Below, one piece after another: positions 44,291-54,045 of a stretch of 64,000 nt of DNA. Below the pieces are notes generated by a model. It saw only the letters and a program-made list of their open reading frames with translations, had not been told where the DNA came from and searched no databases. The stretch is from UBA7672 sp044224605 (GTDB taxonomy: Bacteria > Pseudomonadota > Alphaproteobacteria > Caulobacterales > Hyphomonadaceae): assembly GCA_044224605.1 (NCBI GenBank), contig JBGAKC010000009.1, positions 1 through 64,000 of the forward strand, in the 5' to 3' direction. Made by a program: the position numbers and the translations under genes. The number at the start of each line of letters is the position of its first letter. The stretch's first letter is position 1.

Positions 44291-44863
44291 ATGGCCGTAA
44301 CGATGGACTGGCTTTCGCGCGAAAAGATGACCCGGCAATGGCGCTGGGGCATTCCGCTGATCCTCGGGATCATCGTGCTGGATCAGCTGAGCAAGGCCTG
44401 GGTGCTGGCGACGCCGCAACTCAACGCCGTCGACTGTCTGCAGGCCAACGTGCTGTGCGGCCGGATCGAAATATCGTCCGTTTTCGACTTCTCGATGACT
44501 TGGAACCGGGGGGTCAGCTTCGGAGTGATGCAATCCGAGGGACTCGCCCGGTGGGGGCTGTTCGTCGTGATCGGGGCCATCGCGGTCGGATTCAGCCTGT
44601 GGCTGTTGCGCGCAGAGCGCTGGATGACGGCCCTGGCGCTGGCCATGGTGGTAGGCGGGGCCGTCGGTAACCTTGTTGACCGCGCCCGTTTCGGCGCTGT
44701 GGTGGATTTCATCGACTTTTCAGGGCCGTGGTTCGGGGCGCATATCGGCTCCTGGCCAGTCGGATTCCCGTGGATTTTCAACGTCGCAGACGCGGCGATC
44801 AGCCTTGGAGCCGCCTTATTGCTGCTGGATCAGCTTCTGGCCGGGCGTAAAAGGGCAGGCTAA
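44291..44863 (+). CDS. lspA: lipoprotein signal peptidase
   Basis: Integral-membrane aspartyl peptidase that cleaves prolipoproteins after diacylglyceryl addition. I take the ATG at 44291, 6 bases after GGAAGAG, not the longer frame. The four membrane helices include LILGIIVLDQLSKAWVLA, and the catalytic Asp residues are in GNLVDRARFGAVVDFID (near 130-140) and FNVADAAISLG (near 165). N112-like TWNRGVSFG is also present. It serves the several lipoproteins in this window. Confidence 0.96.
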   Translation: MAVTMDWLSREKMTRQWRWGIPLILGIIVLDQLSKAWVLATPQLNAVDCLQANVLCGRIEISSVFDFSMTWNRGVSFGVMQSEGLARWGLFVVIGAIAVGFSLWLLRAERWMTALALAMVVGGAVGNLVDRARFGAVVDFIDFSGPWFGAHIGSWPVGFPWIFNVADAAISLGAALLLLDQLLAGRKRAG

Positions 44864-44891
44864 GAATAAATAGGAGTCGGCTAAAGGCCGC

Positions 44892-45416
44892 ATGAGGAGA
44901 TCTTCAGTGAAGCGTATTGCAATGATCGGCCTCGCCGCATGCGCAGCCGTTGGGGCGGCTGGATGCAGCTCGACGCCGACCCCCGACGAATTCCGCGTGG
45001 TCCGCAAGGCCCCGCTGACCGTTCCGCCTGAATACAATCTTCGCCCGCCGGCGCCCGGTTCGGCCCGTCCGCAGGAACTGTCGCCGGAAGCGCAAGCCCG
45101 CGTGGCAGTGTTCGGCGTCGACTTCGGCCAGGCTGCCAGCGAGGGCGAGAAGCTGTTCATCAAGCAGGCCGGCGGCGACGCCGTGGATCGCATGGTGCGC
45201 AACCAGGTCGACTTCGACAACGCGCAGATCCTGCGCAAGAACCGTAGCTTCGCCGACGCGATCCTGAGTTTCGGCGCGACGCCGACCGAGCCGCTGGTCG
45301 ATCCGGCTGCCGAGGCCGCGCGCATCAAGGCCGCGGAAGACGCCAACAAAGACGTGGTCGGCGTGGGCAAGGTGGTCATCCAGCCCAAGCACACCAGCAA
45401 GCTGCCGGGGCTCTGA
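44892..45416 (+). CDS. DUF3035 lipoprotein
   Basis: A 174-residue lipoprotein with a lipobox near residue 23 (GAAGC). The mature N-terminal block TPDEFRVVRKAPLTVPPEYNLRPPAPG is the hallmark of DUF3035, found in Rhodobacterales and Caulobacterales. The remaining region is polar and helical. It lies between lspA and the M16 genes as is common in the order. No function is established. Confidence 0.88.
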   Translation: MRRSSVKRIAMIGLAACAAVGAAGCSSTPTPDEFRVVRKAPLTVPPEYNLRPPAPGSARPQELSPEAQARVAVFGVDFGQAASEGEKLFIKQAGGDAVDRMVRNQVDFDNAQILRKNRSFADAILSFGATPTEPLVDPAAEAARIKAAEDANKDVVGVGKVVIQPKHTSKLPGL

Positions 45417-45418
45417 TC

Positions 45419-46777
45419 CTGAAGAGCCGCTGGCCGGTCTTGCGCATCACGCGCAGCATCGCCGTACTGGCCGCGGCTGTCGTGCTGACGTACGCGCCGT
45501 CGCTGGCGCAGACGAACCTCAAGCCGAAATGGCAGCCCGAGACTTTCACGCTCGACAACGGCATGGAAGTCGTCGTGCTGCCGGACCATCGCGCACCGGT
45601 GGTGACGCATGTGCTGTGGTATCGCGTCGGCTCCGCTGATGAGGTGAAGGGTAAGTCGGGGCTCGCGCACTTCCTCGAGCACCTGATGTTCAAGGGCACG
45701 CCCAACATTCCGGCAGGCGAATACTCCAAAGTCGTCGCGCGCAATGGCGGGCAGGACAATGCCTCGACGTCGTTCGACTACACGAACTACTATTTCCGCG
45801 TCGCAAAGGACCGCCTGCCGCTGATGATGCGGATGGAAGCGGACCGGATGCTGAACCTCGAACTGACTGACGAGGAAGTGCTGCCCGAACGCAAAGTGGT
45901 GCAGGAAGAGCGGCGGCAGAACACCGACTCGAGCCCGGGCGCCATTCTCGACGAGATGGTCTATGCCGAGATGTACGAGAACCATCCCTACGCCATCCCG
46001 CCGGTAGGGAAGATGGCCGAGGTTGCCAAGCTGACGCGGGACGACGCGGCGGACTGGTATCACACCTGGTATGGGCCGGAGAACGCGGTGCTCGTGGTGG
46101 CCGGCGACATCACGGCGAAAGAGCTGAAGCCGCTGGCGGAGAGCATCTACGGACGGATACCGCGTCGGGGCGACCTGAAACAACGGGACTGGCCGAAGGT
46201 GAAGCCGCTGACGGCATCGACCGAGGTTTCCTATTCCGATCCTAAAGTGCGCCAGCCGGAATGGACGCGCTACTGGCTGGGCGTGCCTTATGGCGACCCG
46301 GATGCGGAGGCGCTGGAAGTCGGCATCGCCATCCTGGCGGGTGGACGGACAAGCCGCCTCTATCGCGAGCTGGTCGAGAAGGGCGATGCCGTGATGGTCT
46401 ATGGCTACTCCATGGAGATGGAGGCGCCGGGCGTCATCATGATCAACGCCTCGCCGTCCGAGGGCGTCTCGATGGAAGAGATGCAGCTGGCGGCCCTGAC
46501 GGCGACGGATGAGTTCCTGCGCGACGGGCCGACGGATGCGGAGCTGGCGCGCGCCAAGAAGATGATCGCGGCCGAGGCGATCTTCTCACGCGACAACCAG
46601 ATGAGCATGGCGGACTGGTATGGCTCACTACTGATCGCCGGACAGAAGCTCGACTATATCGAGGGCTGGCAGGATCGCGTTCGCGCCGTAACGGCGGAAG
46701 ACGTGAAGCGGGCGATGAACGCCTATGTCACCGACAAGCCCTATGTCGATGCGCTGCTGCTGCCGGAGGGCAAATAA
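45419..46777 (+). CDS. M16 zinc peptidase, catalytic subunit
   Basis: An exported zinc peptidase of the insulinase family. The inverted zinc motif HFLEH is near residue 84 with a downstream Glu in the EERRQNTDSSPG region, so it should be active. A signal peptide (SIAVLAAAVVLTYAPSLAQ) precedes. The start is unclear: TTG at 45440, or CTG at 45419 (reading KSRWPVLRIT), which gives a better basic leader; no ATG is available before the signal. It overlaps the next gene by one base (TAATG), and the two form an M16 pair. Confidence 0.9.
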   Translation: MKSRWPVLRITRSIAVLAAAVVLTYAPSLAQTNLKPKWQPETFTLDNGMEVVVLPDHRAPVVTHVLWYRVGSADEVKGKSGLAHFLEHLMFKGTPNIPAGEYSKVVARNGGQDNASTSFDYTNYYFRVAKDRLPLMMRMEADRMLNLELTDEEVLPERKVVQEERRQNTDSSPGAILDEMVYAEMYENHPYAIPPVGKMAEVAKLTRDDAADWYHTWYGPENAVLVVAGDITAKELKPLAESIYGRIPRRGDLKQRDWPKVKPLTASTEVSYSDPKVRQPEWTRYWLGVPYGDPDAEALEVGIAILAGGRTSRLYRELVEKGDAVMVYGYSMEMEAPGVIMINASPSEGVSMEEMQLAALTATDEFLRDGPTDAELARAKKMIAAEAIFSRDNQMSMADWYGSLLIAGQKLDYIEGWQDRVRAVTAEDVKRAMNAYVTDKPYVDALLLPEGK

Positions 46778-48120
46778 TGCGGCGTGCGCTGGCTGGTCTT
46801 GCAGCGATGTTGGCGCTGGGCGGGTGTTTCACCACCGAGCCCGCGACGCCTGATGCGGATGCATCGGCGACGCATCGCTCGTCGCTGGCGGATATCCAGG
46901 TTGTGACGTCCCCGGGCGGCGTGACGGCCTGGCTGGTGTCAGAAAGCTTCGTGCCGATCGTCGCCATGGAGATGGCGTGGAAGGGCGGCGCGGCTGTAGA
47001 GCCTGCGGACAAGCGCGGCGTTGGCTGGGTGCTTGGCTACATGATGAACGAGGGCGCTGGCGACATGGACACCGCAGCCTATGGCGCGCGGATGGAAGAC
47101 CTAAACATGAAGTTCGCCTGCGGGGTCTGGGCTGACTGGACCAGCTGTGGGCTGACAACGCTGAAAGAGACGGCGAACGAGAGTTTCGACATGGTGCGGC
47201 AGGCTTTCACCAGTCTGCGCTTCGATGACGAACCGTTCGAGCGAGCCAAGCGCGAGATGATCGTCGGCCTGAAGGAAGACGAGACCAATCCGCGCGCCGT
47301 CGCCAGCAAGGCGATGAATGGCTACCTCATTCCCGGCCATCCCTATGCGCGCACGCCGACGCCGGAGACTGTGGGACGCGTAACCAAGGCGGATGCGCAA
47401 AAGCTTATGGCGCAGCTGATGACCAGGGACAAACTGCTGGTTGTCGTGGTGGGCGACATCACGGCTGAAGAGCTGAAGCCGAAGCTGGACAGGATTTTTG
47501 GCGGCCTGCCGGCCACATCCGTTCTGCCCGACGTGCCGGACGCAACGGCGAAGCCGGCGCCGGTCAAGCCGATCGTCCGGAAACTGCCGTTGCCGCAGAC
47601 GCTGGTTATGTTCTCCGGACCGGGCGTGGCGCGGAGCGATCCGGATTTCTATGCGGCGTACACGCTGAACTACATTCTCGGCGGCGGCGGGTTCTCCTCG
47701 CGCCTGACCGACGACATTCGCGAGAAGCGCGGGCTGACCTATGGGATTGGCACGGGGCTGTCCGTGCAGCCACATTTCTGGCGGTGGACGGGGTCGAGCT
47801 CCACCACGAACGACAAAGCCGACGACGTGGTCGCGCTGGTCAAGGAGAACATCAAGCGGCTTGGCGAGGACGGTCCGACCCAGAAGGAACTGGACGACGC
47901 CAAGCAGTATCTCACGGGCTCTTTCCCGCTGGCGTTCGATTCCAACGCCAAGATCGCCAAGAACCTCATGGGCTTCCGGCAGGACGACATGGGCCCGGAC
48001 TATGTCGAGCGCCGCAACGACTACTTCAATTCCGTTACGCTGGACGATCTCAAGCGCGTGGCGAAGGAATACATGAAGCCCGAGAACTTCACGTTCGTAA
48101 TGGTCGGGCAGCCTGACTAA
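46777..48120 (+). CDS. M16 peptidase-like partner lacking the zinc motif
   Basis: A 447-residue lipoprotein (lipobox LGGC) with the M16 fold. At the place of HxxEH it reads GVGWVLGYMMNEG, with no His pair, so it is not catalytic. The C-terminal half has the usual M16 conserved RLTDDIREKRGLTYGIG. In bacterial pairs such as pitrilysin relatives or mitochondrial processing peptidase, one subunit is inactive and forms part of the chamber. Co-translation with the active subunit supports a heterodimer. Confidence 0.9.
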   Translation: MRRALAGLAAMLALGGCFTTEPATPDADASATHRSSLADIQVVTSPGGVTAWLVSESFVPIVAMEMAWKGGAAVEPADKRGVGWVLGYMMNEGAGDMDTAAYGARMEDLNMKFACGVWADWTSCGLTTLKETANESFDMVRQAFTSLRFDDEPFERAKREMIVGLKEDETNPRAVASKAMNGYLIPGHPYARTPTPETVGRVTKADAQKLMAQLMTRDKLLVVVVGDITAEELKPKLDRIFGGLPATSVLPDVPDATAKPAPVKPIVRKLPLPQTLVMFSGPGVARSDPDFYAAYTLNYILGGGGFSSRLTDDIREKRGLTYGIGTGLSVQPHFWRWTGSSSTTNDKADDVVALVKENIKRLGEDGPTQKELDDAKQYLTGSFPLAFDSNAKIAKNLMGFRQDDMGPDYVERRNDYFNSVTLDDLKRVAKEYMKPENFTFVMVGQPD

Positions 48121-48129
48121 CGCGGCTGG

Positions 48130-50292
48130 CTAGTTCTTCTTCAGCGCAGCTTCCTGTTCCGCCTTCTCGTCGTTGGCGCGCTTGATGACATAGGCGAGGA
48201 TGGAGTCGATCGTCTCCTGCGAGAGACTTTGACCGAAGCCTGGCATGCCGCGGGCGGCGCGCTCGCCGTCACGGACCACAGGGTTCCAGCCATTGCGGAT
48301 CGGGAGCAGGCCCGAATAGCGCAGGTCGGGCGCAACGGCGCCCGCGGCGGGGATGGCGGTAGCGCCGTGGCACTGGGCGCAGTTGGCGGCGAAGGCCTGT
48401 TCGCCGGCGAACACGGTTTCGTTGCTGGCGGTGAGCAGTGGCGGGGCGATACGGACGCCGAGCTTCGAGGGATCGACCTTTGGCATTTCGGCCGGCAGCG
48501 CGTTGCCTGCGCCGGCGCGGAAGACGAGAATGCGCGAATTGTTGGCGCTGTAGGGGTTGGTGCGGACCTGGCCGTCGGGCAGGCCACGGGCGCCGACGAG
48601 GATCGCGATCTCCTGCTGGCCATTGACCATGAAGGTGGACGGGGCGGCAACGACGCGGGCCTGGGTCGGGGCAGTCCAGAGTTTCTCGCCGGTGGTGGCG
48701 TTGTAGGCGTTGAATTCGCCCTTGTGATTGCCGGAGAAGATGAGGTTGCCGGCCGTGGCGAGGATGCCGGACGAGCCATAAACTTCGTTCTTGATGCGCC
48801 AGACTTCACGTCCCTTCACCGGGTCCCAGGCGAGGATGTAGGTTTCGATGTTGCCGCATTTCGCGCCGGGCGTCTGGCAGAGCGCCTGACCGCCTGAGAA
48901 GTCCGTGCCGGTGTTTGTGCCCTCCATGTTGAGCTTGAATTCCTTCGGCGCGGCATAGGGCGCGATGGCGATCTGGACCGGGATGTAGACGAGGCCGGTT
49001 ACCGGGCTGAAGGCCATCGGGTGCCAGTTGTGCATGCCGAGAGCGCCGGGCGAGACGAGTACTGGCTTGCCGGTGACTTCGTAGCGCGCCTCGGGAACCT
49101 CGACCGGGCGTCCGGTCGCCATGTCGACATGAGTGGCCCAGGTGAGCGGGGCGAATTTCTCGGCTGAGAGGAGTTTCCCGTTCTTCGCGTCGAGGACGTA
49201 GAAGAATCCGTTTTTCGGCGCCTGCATGACGACGCGGCGCTTGCCTTCCGGATAGGCGAGATCAGCCAGAATCAACGGCTGCGTGGCGGTGTAGTCCCAG
49301 GTTTCGCCGGGCGTGGTCTGATAGTGCCACTTGTATTTGCCCGTATTGGGATCAAGCGCGACGATCGAGGACAGGTAGAGGTTGTCGCCGCCGCCGGGCG
49401 AGCGGATCGCCTGGTTCCACGGATCGCCATTGCCGGTGCCGACATAGAGCGTGTCCAGCGTGGCGTCGTACGCCATGCCGTCCCACATTGTGCCGCCGCC
49501 GCCGATCTTCCAGTAGTTGTCGCCGTTCCATGTCCTGGCGGCTTCGGCGAGTTCGGGCTGTTCATAGGGCTTGGACGGATCACCCGGAACGGACCACCAG
49601 CGCCAGAGCTGTTCTCCGGTCTCGGCGTCGTAGGCGGTGAGATAGCCGCGGGTGCGGTATTCAGCGCCGCCGTTTCCGATGATGACCTTGCCCTTGATGA
49701 TGCGGGGCACACCCGTGATCGTGTAGGGCAGGTTCCTATCCGTAGTCTGCTTTGACCAGACTTCCTTGCCCGTCTTGCCATCCAGCGCGATCAGGCGGCC
49801 ATCCAGCGCGCCGAGATAGATCTTGCCGTTCCAAGCGGCGACGCCGCGATTGACCACGTCGCAGCAGGCATCGGCTGCCTTGTTCTTCGCGACTTGAGGA
49901 TCGTACTCCCAGAGTCTTGCGCCTGTGCTGATGTCGTAGGCCTTCACCATCGACCAGGCCGTGGTGAGGTACATCGCGCCATCGACGACGATTGGCGTCG
50001 ACTCCTGGCCGCGTTCCGTGTCGATGTCGGCATACCAGGCGAGGCCAAGGCCCGAGACGTTAATGTTGTTGATCTGGTCGAGCGGGCTGAAACGCTGCTC
50101 GTCATAGGTGCGTGCGGCGGTGAGCCATGAGCCGGGCTCGTTGTCGGCGTTGAGGATGCGCTCGCCATTGACGGCTGCGGCGCCGACATTGACGGGCGGC
50201 TCGGCGGCATCCGCCGCGCGGGGACCGCTATCGCTGCAGGCGGCCAGCACAGCCGCTGCCGCGACGCCAAGCGCCATCAGCCGATTACGCAT
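48130..50292 (-). CDS. PQQ-dependent quinohaemoprotein alcohol dehydrogenase
   Basis: The ATG at 50292 with GGGGAGAGG gives a lipoprotein-like signal (lipobox LAAC). The 720-residue protein has eight-bladed propeller tryptophan-docking repeats (GRLIALDGKTGKEVWS, YLTAYDAETGEQLW), the vicinal disulfide Cys pair DACCDV near residue 142 that stacks on PQQ, and a C-terminal cytochrome c domain with CAQCH near 638-642. It oxidises alcohols in the periplasm and passes electrons to the respiratory chain. No PQQ synthesis genes are in the window. Confidence 0.93.
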   Translation of the reverse strand: MRNRLMALGVAAAAVLAACSDSGPRAADAAEPPVNVGAAAVNGERILNADNEPGSWLTAARTYDEQRFSPLDQINNINVSGLGLAWYADIDTERGQESTPIVVDGAMYLTTAWSMVKAYDISTGARLWEYDPQVAKNKAADACCDVVNRGVAAWNGKIYLGALDGRLIALDGKTGKEVWSKQTTDRNLPYTITGVPRIIKGKVIIGNGGAEYRTRGYLTAYDAETGEQLWRWWSVPGDPSKPYEQPELAEAARTWNGDNYWKIGGGGTMWDGMAYDATLDTLYVGTGNGDPWNQAIRSPGGGDNLYLSSIVALDPNTGKYKWHYQTTPGETWDYTATQPLILADLAYPEGKRRVVMQAPKNGFFYVLDAKNGKLLSAEKFAPLTWATHVDMATGRPVEVPEARYEVTGKPVLVSPGALGMHNWHPMAFSPVTGLVYIPVQIAIAPYAAPKEFKLNMEGTNTGTDFSGGQALCQTPGAKCGNIETYILAWDPVKGREVWRIKNEVYGSSGILATAGNLIFSGNHKGEFNAYNATTGEKLWTAPTQARVVAAPSTFMVNGQQEIAILVGARGLPDGQVRTNPYSANNSRILVFRAGAGNALPAEMPKVDPSKLGVRIAPPLLTASNETVFAGEQAFAANCAQCHGATAIPAAGAVAPDLRYSGLLPIRNGWNPVVRDGERAARGMPGFGQSLSQETIDSILAYVIKRANDEKAEQEAALKKN

Positions 50293-50448
50293 GATTTTCC
50301 TCTCCCCAAGCGGCGCGGGCCGTCTTTGTTGCGCGGACGCTAATCGGGAGAGCGCGCAACGGCAATAATCTGAGTTGCCCACAGGGGCGCGACATAGGCG
50401 CCGCCTTTCCGGCTTCGTGGCGCGGGGAAGCGGGTTTAGGGTCCGCCG

Positions 50449-52317
50449 ATGGCAGAATCAGCCCTGAAACCTCCGCCTGGAAAGATCCGCCGGCTGCCGC
50501 CGGAGGCGGTGAACCGCATTGCCGCGGGCGAGGTGGTGGAGCGGCCGGCGGCGGCCGCCAAGGAGCTGATCGAGAATGCGCTCGATGCCGGCGCACGGTC
50601 GGTGCGCGTGCGGATCGAGGGCGGCGGGCTGACGCGCCTGATGATCGAGGACGACGGCCACGGCATGAGCGCCGAGGAACTGCCGGTCGCGATCGAGCGG
50701 CATGCGACGTCCAAGCTGGCGGCGGACGACGATGGGCATGTGGACCTGCTCGACATCCGCACGATGGGTTTCCGGGGAGAGGCGCTGCCGTCGATCGGGT
50801 CGGTGTCGCGGCTGGCCATCCTGAGCCGGGCGAAGGGATCGGATGGGGCGTTCGAGATCGGCGTCGATGCCGGGCGCGTGGACGGGCCGAAGCCAGCGGC
50901 GTGGAGCGGGCTCACCAGCAACGGCACGCGCGTCGATGTGCGCGACCTGTTCTATGCGACCCCGGCGCGGCTGAAGTTCATGAAGACGGAGCGGGCCGAG
51001 GCGCAGGCGATTGCTGATACGGTACGCAGGCTGGCGCTGGCGCGGCCTGACGTGGCCTTCCATCTCGAGACGGAAGAGCGGGCGGTCATCAAGCTGGCGG
51101 CGGAGCAGGGCGATGAGGCGCGGCTGAAGCGTCTGGGCGCCGTGCTGGGGCGGGAGTTCCGTGAGAACGCTGTCGAGATCGATGCGGAGCGCGAGGGGGT
51201 GCGCGTGTCCGGCTTTGCCGGCCTGCCGACGTTCAATCGCGGATCGGCGCAGCATCAGTATCTGTTCGTCAACGGGCGGCCGGTGAAGGATCGGCTGCTC
51301 GTGGGCGTGATCAGGGCGGCGTATCAGGATTTTCTCGCGCGTGACCGGCATCCGATGGCGGTGCTGTTCGTCGATCTTGATCCGATGCAGGTCGATGTGA
51401 ACGTGCATCCGGCGAAGACCGAAGTGCGCTTCCGCGACGCCGCGAATGTGCGCGGGCTGATGATCGGGGCGCTGCGCCATGCGCTGGCTGCCGCCGGGCA
51501 TCGGGCGAGCACGACGGTGGCGGGCGCGGCGCTGGGCGCGGCGACGAGCCATGTGGCGCCGTCGCTGCCATGGAATACGGGCAAGCCGGGCTGGACGCCG
51601 GCTCGGCCGGTGATGGACGCGCCTGACTATGATGCGCCCTATCCGGGCATGTCGGACAACCGGACCGCGACGTTCGAAGCGTTCAGCGGCGCGCCGTCAG
51701 CGCGTGTCGAGCCCGCGCCGGAACCGCAGGCGGAAACACCGCCGCTGGGCGTGGCGCGGGCGCAGGTGCACGAGACCTACATCATTGCGCAGACGACGGA
51801 CGGCATGGTGATCGTCGACCAGCACGCGGCACATGAGCGGCTGGTCTACGAGCGCATGAAAGCGCAGATGGCGGGCGATGGCGTGCGTCGGCAAGCGCTC
51901 CTGATCCCGGAGATTGTGGAGCTCCCGGAAGAGGAAGCGATACGCGTGCTCGAGCGCGCGGGCGAGCTTCTCGACATGGGGCTGGAGGTTGAGCCGTTCG
52001 GACGCGGCGCCGTCGCCGTGCGGGCGACGCCGGCGCTATTTGGACAGATGGATGTGAAGGGCCTGATCCGCGACCTTGCGGACGACTTCGCGGAATACGA
52101 AGCCGGCCTCGCGCTCAAGGAGCGCATGGAAGAGGTGATGGGCAACATGGCGTGCCGCGGCTCGGTGCGCGCGGGGCGGCGGCTGACGGCGGACGAGATG
52201 AATGCGTTGCTGAGGCAGATGGAAGCAACGCCACATTCCGGCCAGTGCAATCATGGACGGCCGACCTATGTCGAACTGAAGCTGGCGGACATCGAGAAGC
52301 TGTTCGGGCGGCGTTGA
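50449..52317 (+). CDS. mutL: MutL mismatch repair protein, endonuclease type
   Basis: MutL couples mismatch recognition by MutS to strand cutting. The N-terminal GHKL ATPase has ELIENALDAGA, MGFRGEALPSI and RVDVRDLFYATPARLKF. A Pro-rich linker (about 345-430) leads to a C-terminal domain with DQHAAHERLVYERM at 457, the DQHA(X)2E(X)4E endonuclease motif, and ACRGSVRAGRRL plus CNHGRPT near the end. So it nicks DNA itself, as expected in a lineage without mutH. 622 residues. Confidence 0.97.
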   Translation: MAESALKPPPGKIRRLPPEAVNRIAAGEVVERPAAAAKELIENALDAGARSVRVRIEGGGLTRLMIEDDGHGMSAEELPVAIERHATSKLAADDDGHVDLLDIRTMGFRGEALPSIGSVSRLAILSRAKGSDGAFEIGVDAGRVDGPKPAAWSGLTSNGTRVDVRDLFYATPARLKFMKTERAEAQAIADTVRRLALARPDVAFHLETEERAVIKLAAEQGDEARLKRLGAVLGREFRENAVEIDAEREGVRVSGFAGLPTFNRGSAQHQYLFVNGRPVKDRLLVGVIRAAYQDFLARDRHPMAVLFVDLDPMQVDVNVHPAKTEVRFRDAANVRGLMIGALRHALAAAGHRASTTVAGAALGAATSHVAPSLPWNTGKPGWTPARPVMDAPDYDAPYPGMSDNRTATFEAFSGAPSARVEPAPEPQAETPPLGVARAQVHETYIIAQTTDGMVIVDQHAAHERLVYERMKAQMAGDGVRRQALLIPEIVELPEEEAIRVLERAGELLDMGLEVEPFGRGAVAVRATPALFGQMDVKGLIRDLADDFAEYEAGLALKERMEEVMGNMACRGSVRAGRRLTADEMNALLRQMEATPHSGQCNHGRPTYVELKLADIEKLFGRR

Positions 52318-52321
52318 TCTT

Positions 52322-52349
52322 GGACTGCCGGGCTCCTGCCCGGCGGTCC
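52322..52349. terminator. bidirectional hairpin between mutL and rnhB
   Basis: GGAC-T-GCCGGGC pairs with GCCCGGC-G-GTCC around a TCCT loop. It stands between two convergent genes and can serve both directions. T-runs are weak on both sides. Confidence 0.6.
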
Positions 52350-52356
52350 CAGACTG

Positions 52357-52983
52357 TCAGTCCGCAACCACTCCTGGCAACTGCATCTGGATGCGCGAGG
52401 CGTCGTCGTAGATACCCATGGCTTCCTTCACGGGACGGAAGCTCTTTCGGTGAATCGGGCTGGGGCCGAGGCGCTTGAGGGCCTCGAGGTGGAGGGGCAC
52501 GCTGTAGCCTTTGTGCTGCGAGAAGCCGTAGCCGGGGTATTGTGCGCAGAGTTCCACCATCATCGCGTCGCGATGGGTCTTGGCAAGGATGGAGGCGGCG
52601 GAAATGCAGGCTTCCAGCGCATCGCCGCCGATGATGCAGGTGACCTTGCAGGCGATGGGCGGCGGGTCGTTGCCGTCGACGAAGACGTGGGTGGGCATGA
52701 CGGCAAGCTGGGCGAAGGCGCGCTGCATGGCGAGAAAGTTGGCCTGGCGGATGTTGACAGTGTCGATCTCTTCCACCGTGGCGACGCCGACACCCCAGGC
52801 GATGGCGCGCTCCTTGATGCGAAGGGCCAGGATATCGCGGCGCTCCTCGGTTAGCTGCTTCGAGTCATTGAGGCCGTTGATGCGGCGCTTCCTGTCGAGG
52901 ATCACGGCGGCCGCGACGACGGGGCCGGCCAAGGGGCCTCGCCCGGCTTCGTCGATACCGCAGATTATCTCAACAACGTCCAT
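52357..52983 (-). CDS. rnhB: ribonuclease HII
   Basis: Removes ribonucleotides from DNA. The catalytic motif IICGIDEAGRGPLAGPVV with Asp11 and Glu12 is near the N-terminus, and the conserved YSVPLHLEALKRLGPSPIHRKSF lies near the end. The 208-residue length is typical. The end of the gene is 40 bp from mutL on the opposite strand. Confidence 0.96.
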   Translation of the reverse strand: MDVVEIICGIDEAGRGPLAGPVVAAAVILDRKRRINGLNDSKQLTEERRDILALRIKERAIAWGVGVATVEEIDTVNIRQANFLAMQRAFAQLAVMPTHVFVDGNDPPPIACKVTCIIGGDALEACISAASILAKTHRDAMMVELCAQYPGYGFSQHKGYSVPLHLEALKRLGPSPIHRKSFRPVKEAMGIYDDASRIQMQLPGVVAD

Positions 52984-53051
52984 GCTCGTGTCCGGGGCCT
53001 GGACGGGTTAGACATGCATTCGAAGCCACCCTGCAACCCCGCGAGTTAGCC

Positions 53052-54035
53052 ATGGCCGCATCCTCCACAGCAGACGTCATCCGCATCCACAAACATGGCG
53101 GGCCCGAGGAGCTGAAGTTCGAGAAAGTGGACCTCGAGGCGCCGGGGCCGGGTCAGGTGCGGCTGCGGCAGACAGCCATCGGAGTCAATTTCATCGATAT
53201 CTACAAGCGGACGGGGCTCTATCCGGGGCCGACGCCGGCCGGACTGGGCGAGGAAGCCGCAGGCGTCGTGGAGGCACTGGGCGAGGGCGTCACCGGGCTG
53301 AAGGTGGGCGACCGCGTGGTCTATAACGGCTTGCAGGGCGGGTATGCGACGCGCCGCAATGCGCCAGCGGACCGAATGATCAAGATCCCGGACTTCGTGA
53401 AGGACGAGGATGCGGCTGCGGTATTCCTGAAAGGGCTGACCGTCTGGATGTTGATCTTCGAGATCCGGCGGGTGAACCCGGGCGAGACGATCTTGGTGTG
53501 GGCTGCTGCGGGCGGTGTGGGCTCGATCCTCGTGCCGTGGGCCAATGCGTTGGGCGGTCGCGTGATCGGCGTGGTGTCGACGCCGGAGAAGGCGAAGCTG
53601 GCGAAAGAGTATGGCTGCTGGGAGACAATCCTTGCGAGCGAGGATGTGCCGGCGCGCGTGAAGGAGTTGAATGGCGGCAAGGGCGTGCCGGTTGTCTATG
53701 ACAGCGTCGGCAAGACGTCGGCCGAGCAGAGCCTGAAGTCACTGCAGCCGCGCGGTTGGTTCATCACCTATGGCAATGCTTCGGGGCCGGCTGATCCGAT
53801 CCCGCCGGCTCGGCTCAATCAGGGAGGCTCGCTGATCATGACGCGGCCGGGGCTGTTCCACTTTACGCATCATCGCGCGGATCTCGAGCGCGGATCGGCG
53901 GCGCTGTGGGGCGCGATGCGGTCGGGCGCTGTGAAGGCGGATGTACGCCAGCGCTTTGCACTGAAGGATGCGGCCGAGGCGCACCGGGCGCTGGAAGCGC
54001 GCAAGACCAGCGGCGCCACCATTCTCCTTCCATAG
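53052..54035 (+). CDS. quinone oxidoreductase (MDR superfamily)
   Basis: The 327-residue protein is a zinc-free medium-chain reductase. The NADPH-binding site is LVWAAAGGVGSILVPWANALGGRVIG with AxxGxxG. The N-terminal quinone-site region reads AIGVNFIDIYKRTGLYPGP, and the C-terminal end is EARKTSGATILLP, close to E. coli QorA. It likely reduces quinones by one electron using NADPH. The next gene begins 10 bases after its stop. Confidence 0.9.
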   Translation: MAASSTADVIRIHKHGGPEELKFEKVDLEAPGPGQVRLRQTAIGVNFIDIYKRTGLYPGPTPAGLGEEAAGVVEALGEGVTGLKVGDRVVYNGLQGGYATRRNAPADRMIKIPDFVKDEDAAAVFLKGLTVWMLIFEIRRVNPGETILVWAAAGGVGSILVPWANALGGRVIGVVSTPEKAKLAKEYGCWETILASEDVPARVKELNGGKGVPVVYDSVGKTSAEQSLKSLQPRGWFITYGNASGPADPIPPARLNQGGSLIMTRPGLFHFTHHRADLERGSAALWGAMRSGAVKADVRQRFALKDAAEAHRALEARKTSGATILLP

Positions 54036-54045
54036 GCCTGCTGCG

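Noticed and set aside
44816..46183. A 455-residue minus-strand ORF over lspA, DUF3035 and M16
   Set aside because: It runs across three supported genes; no motif and a shadow-like composition.
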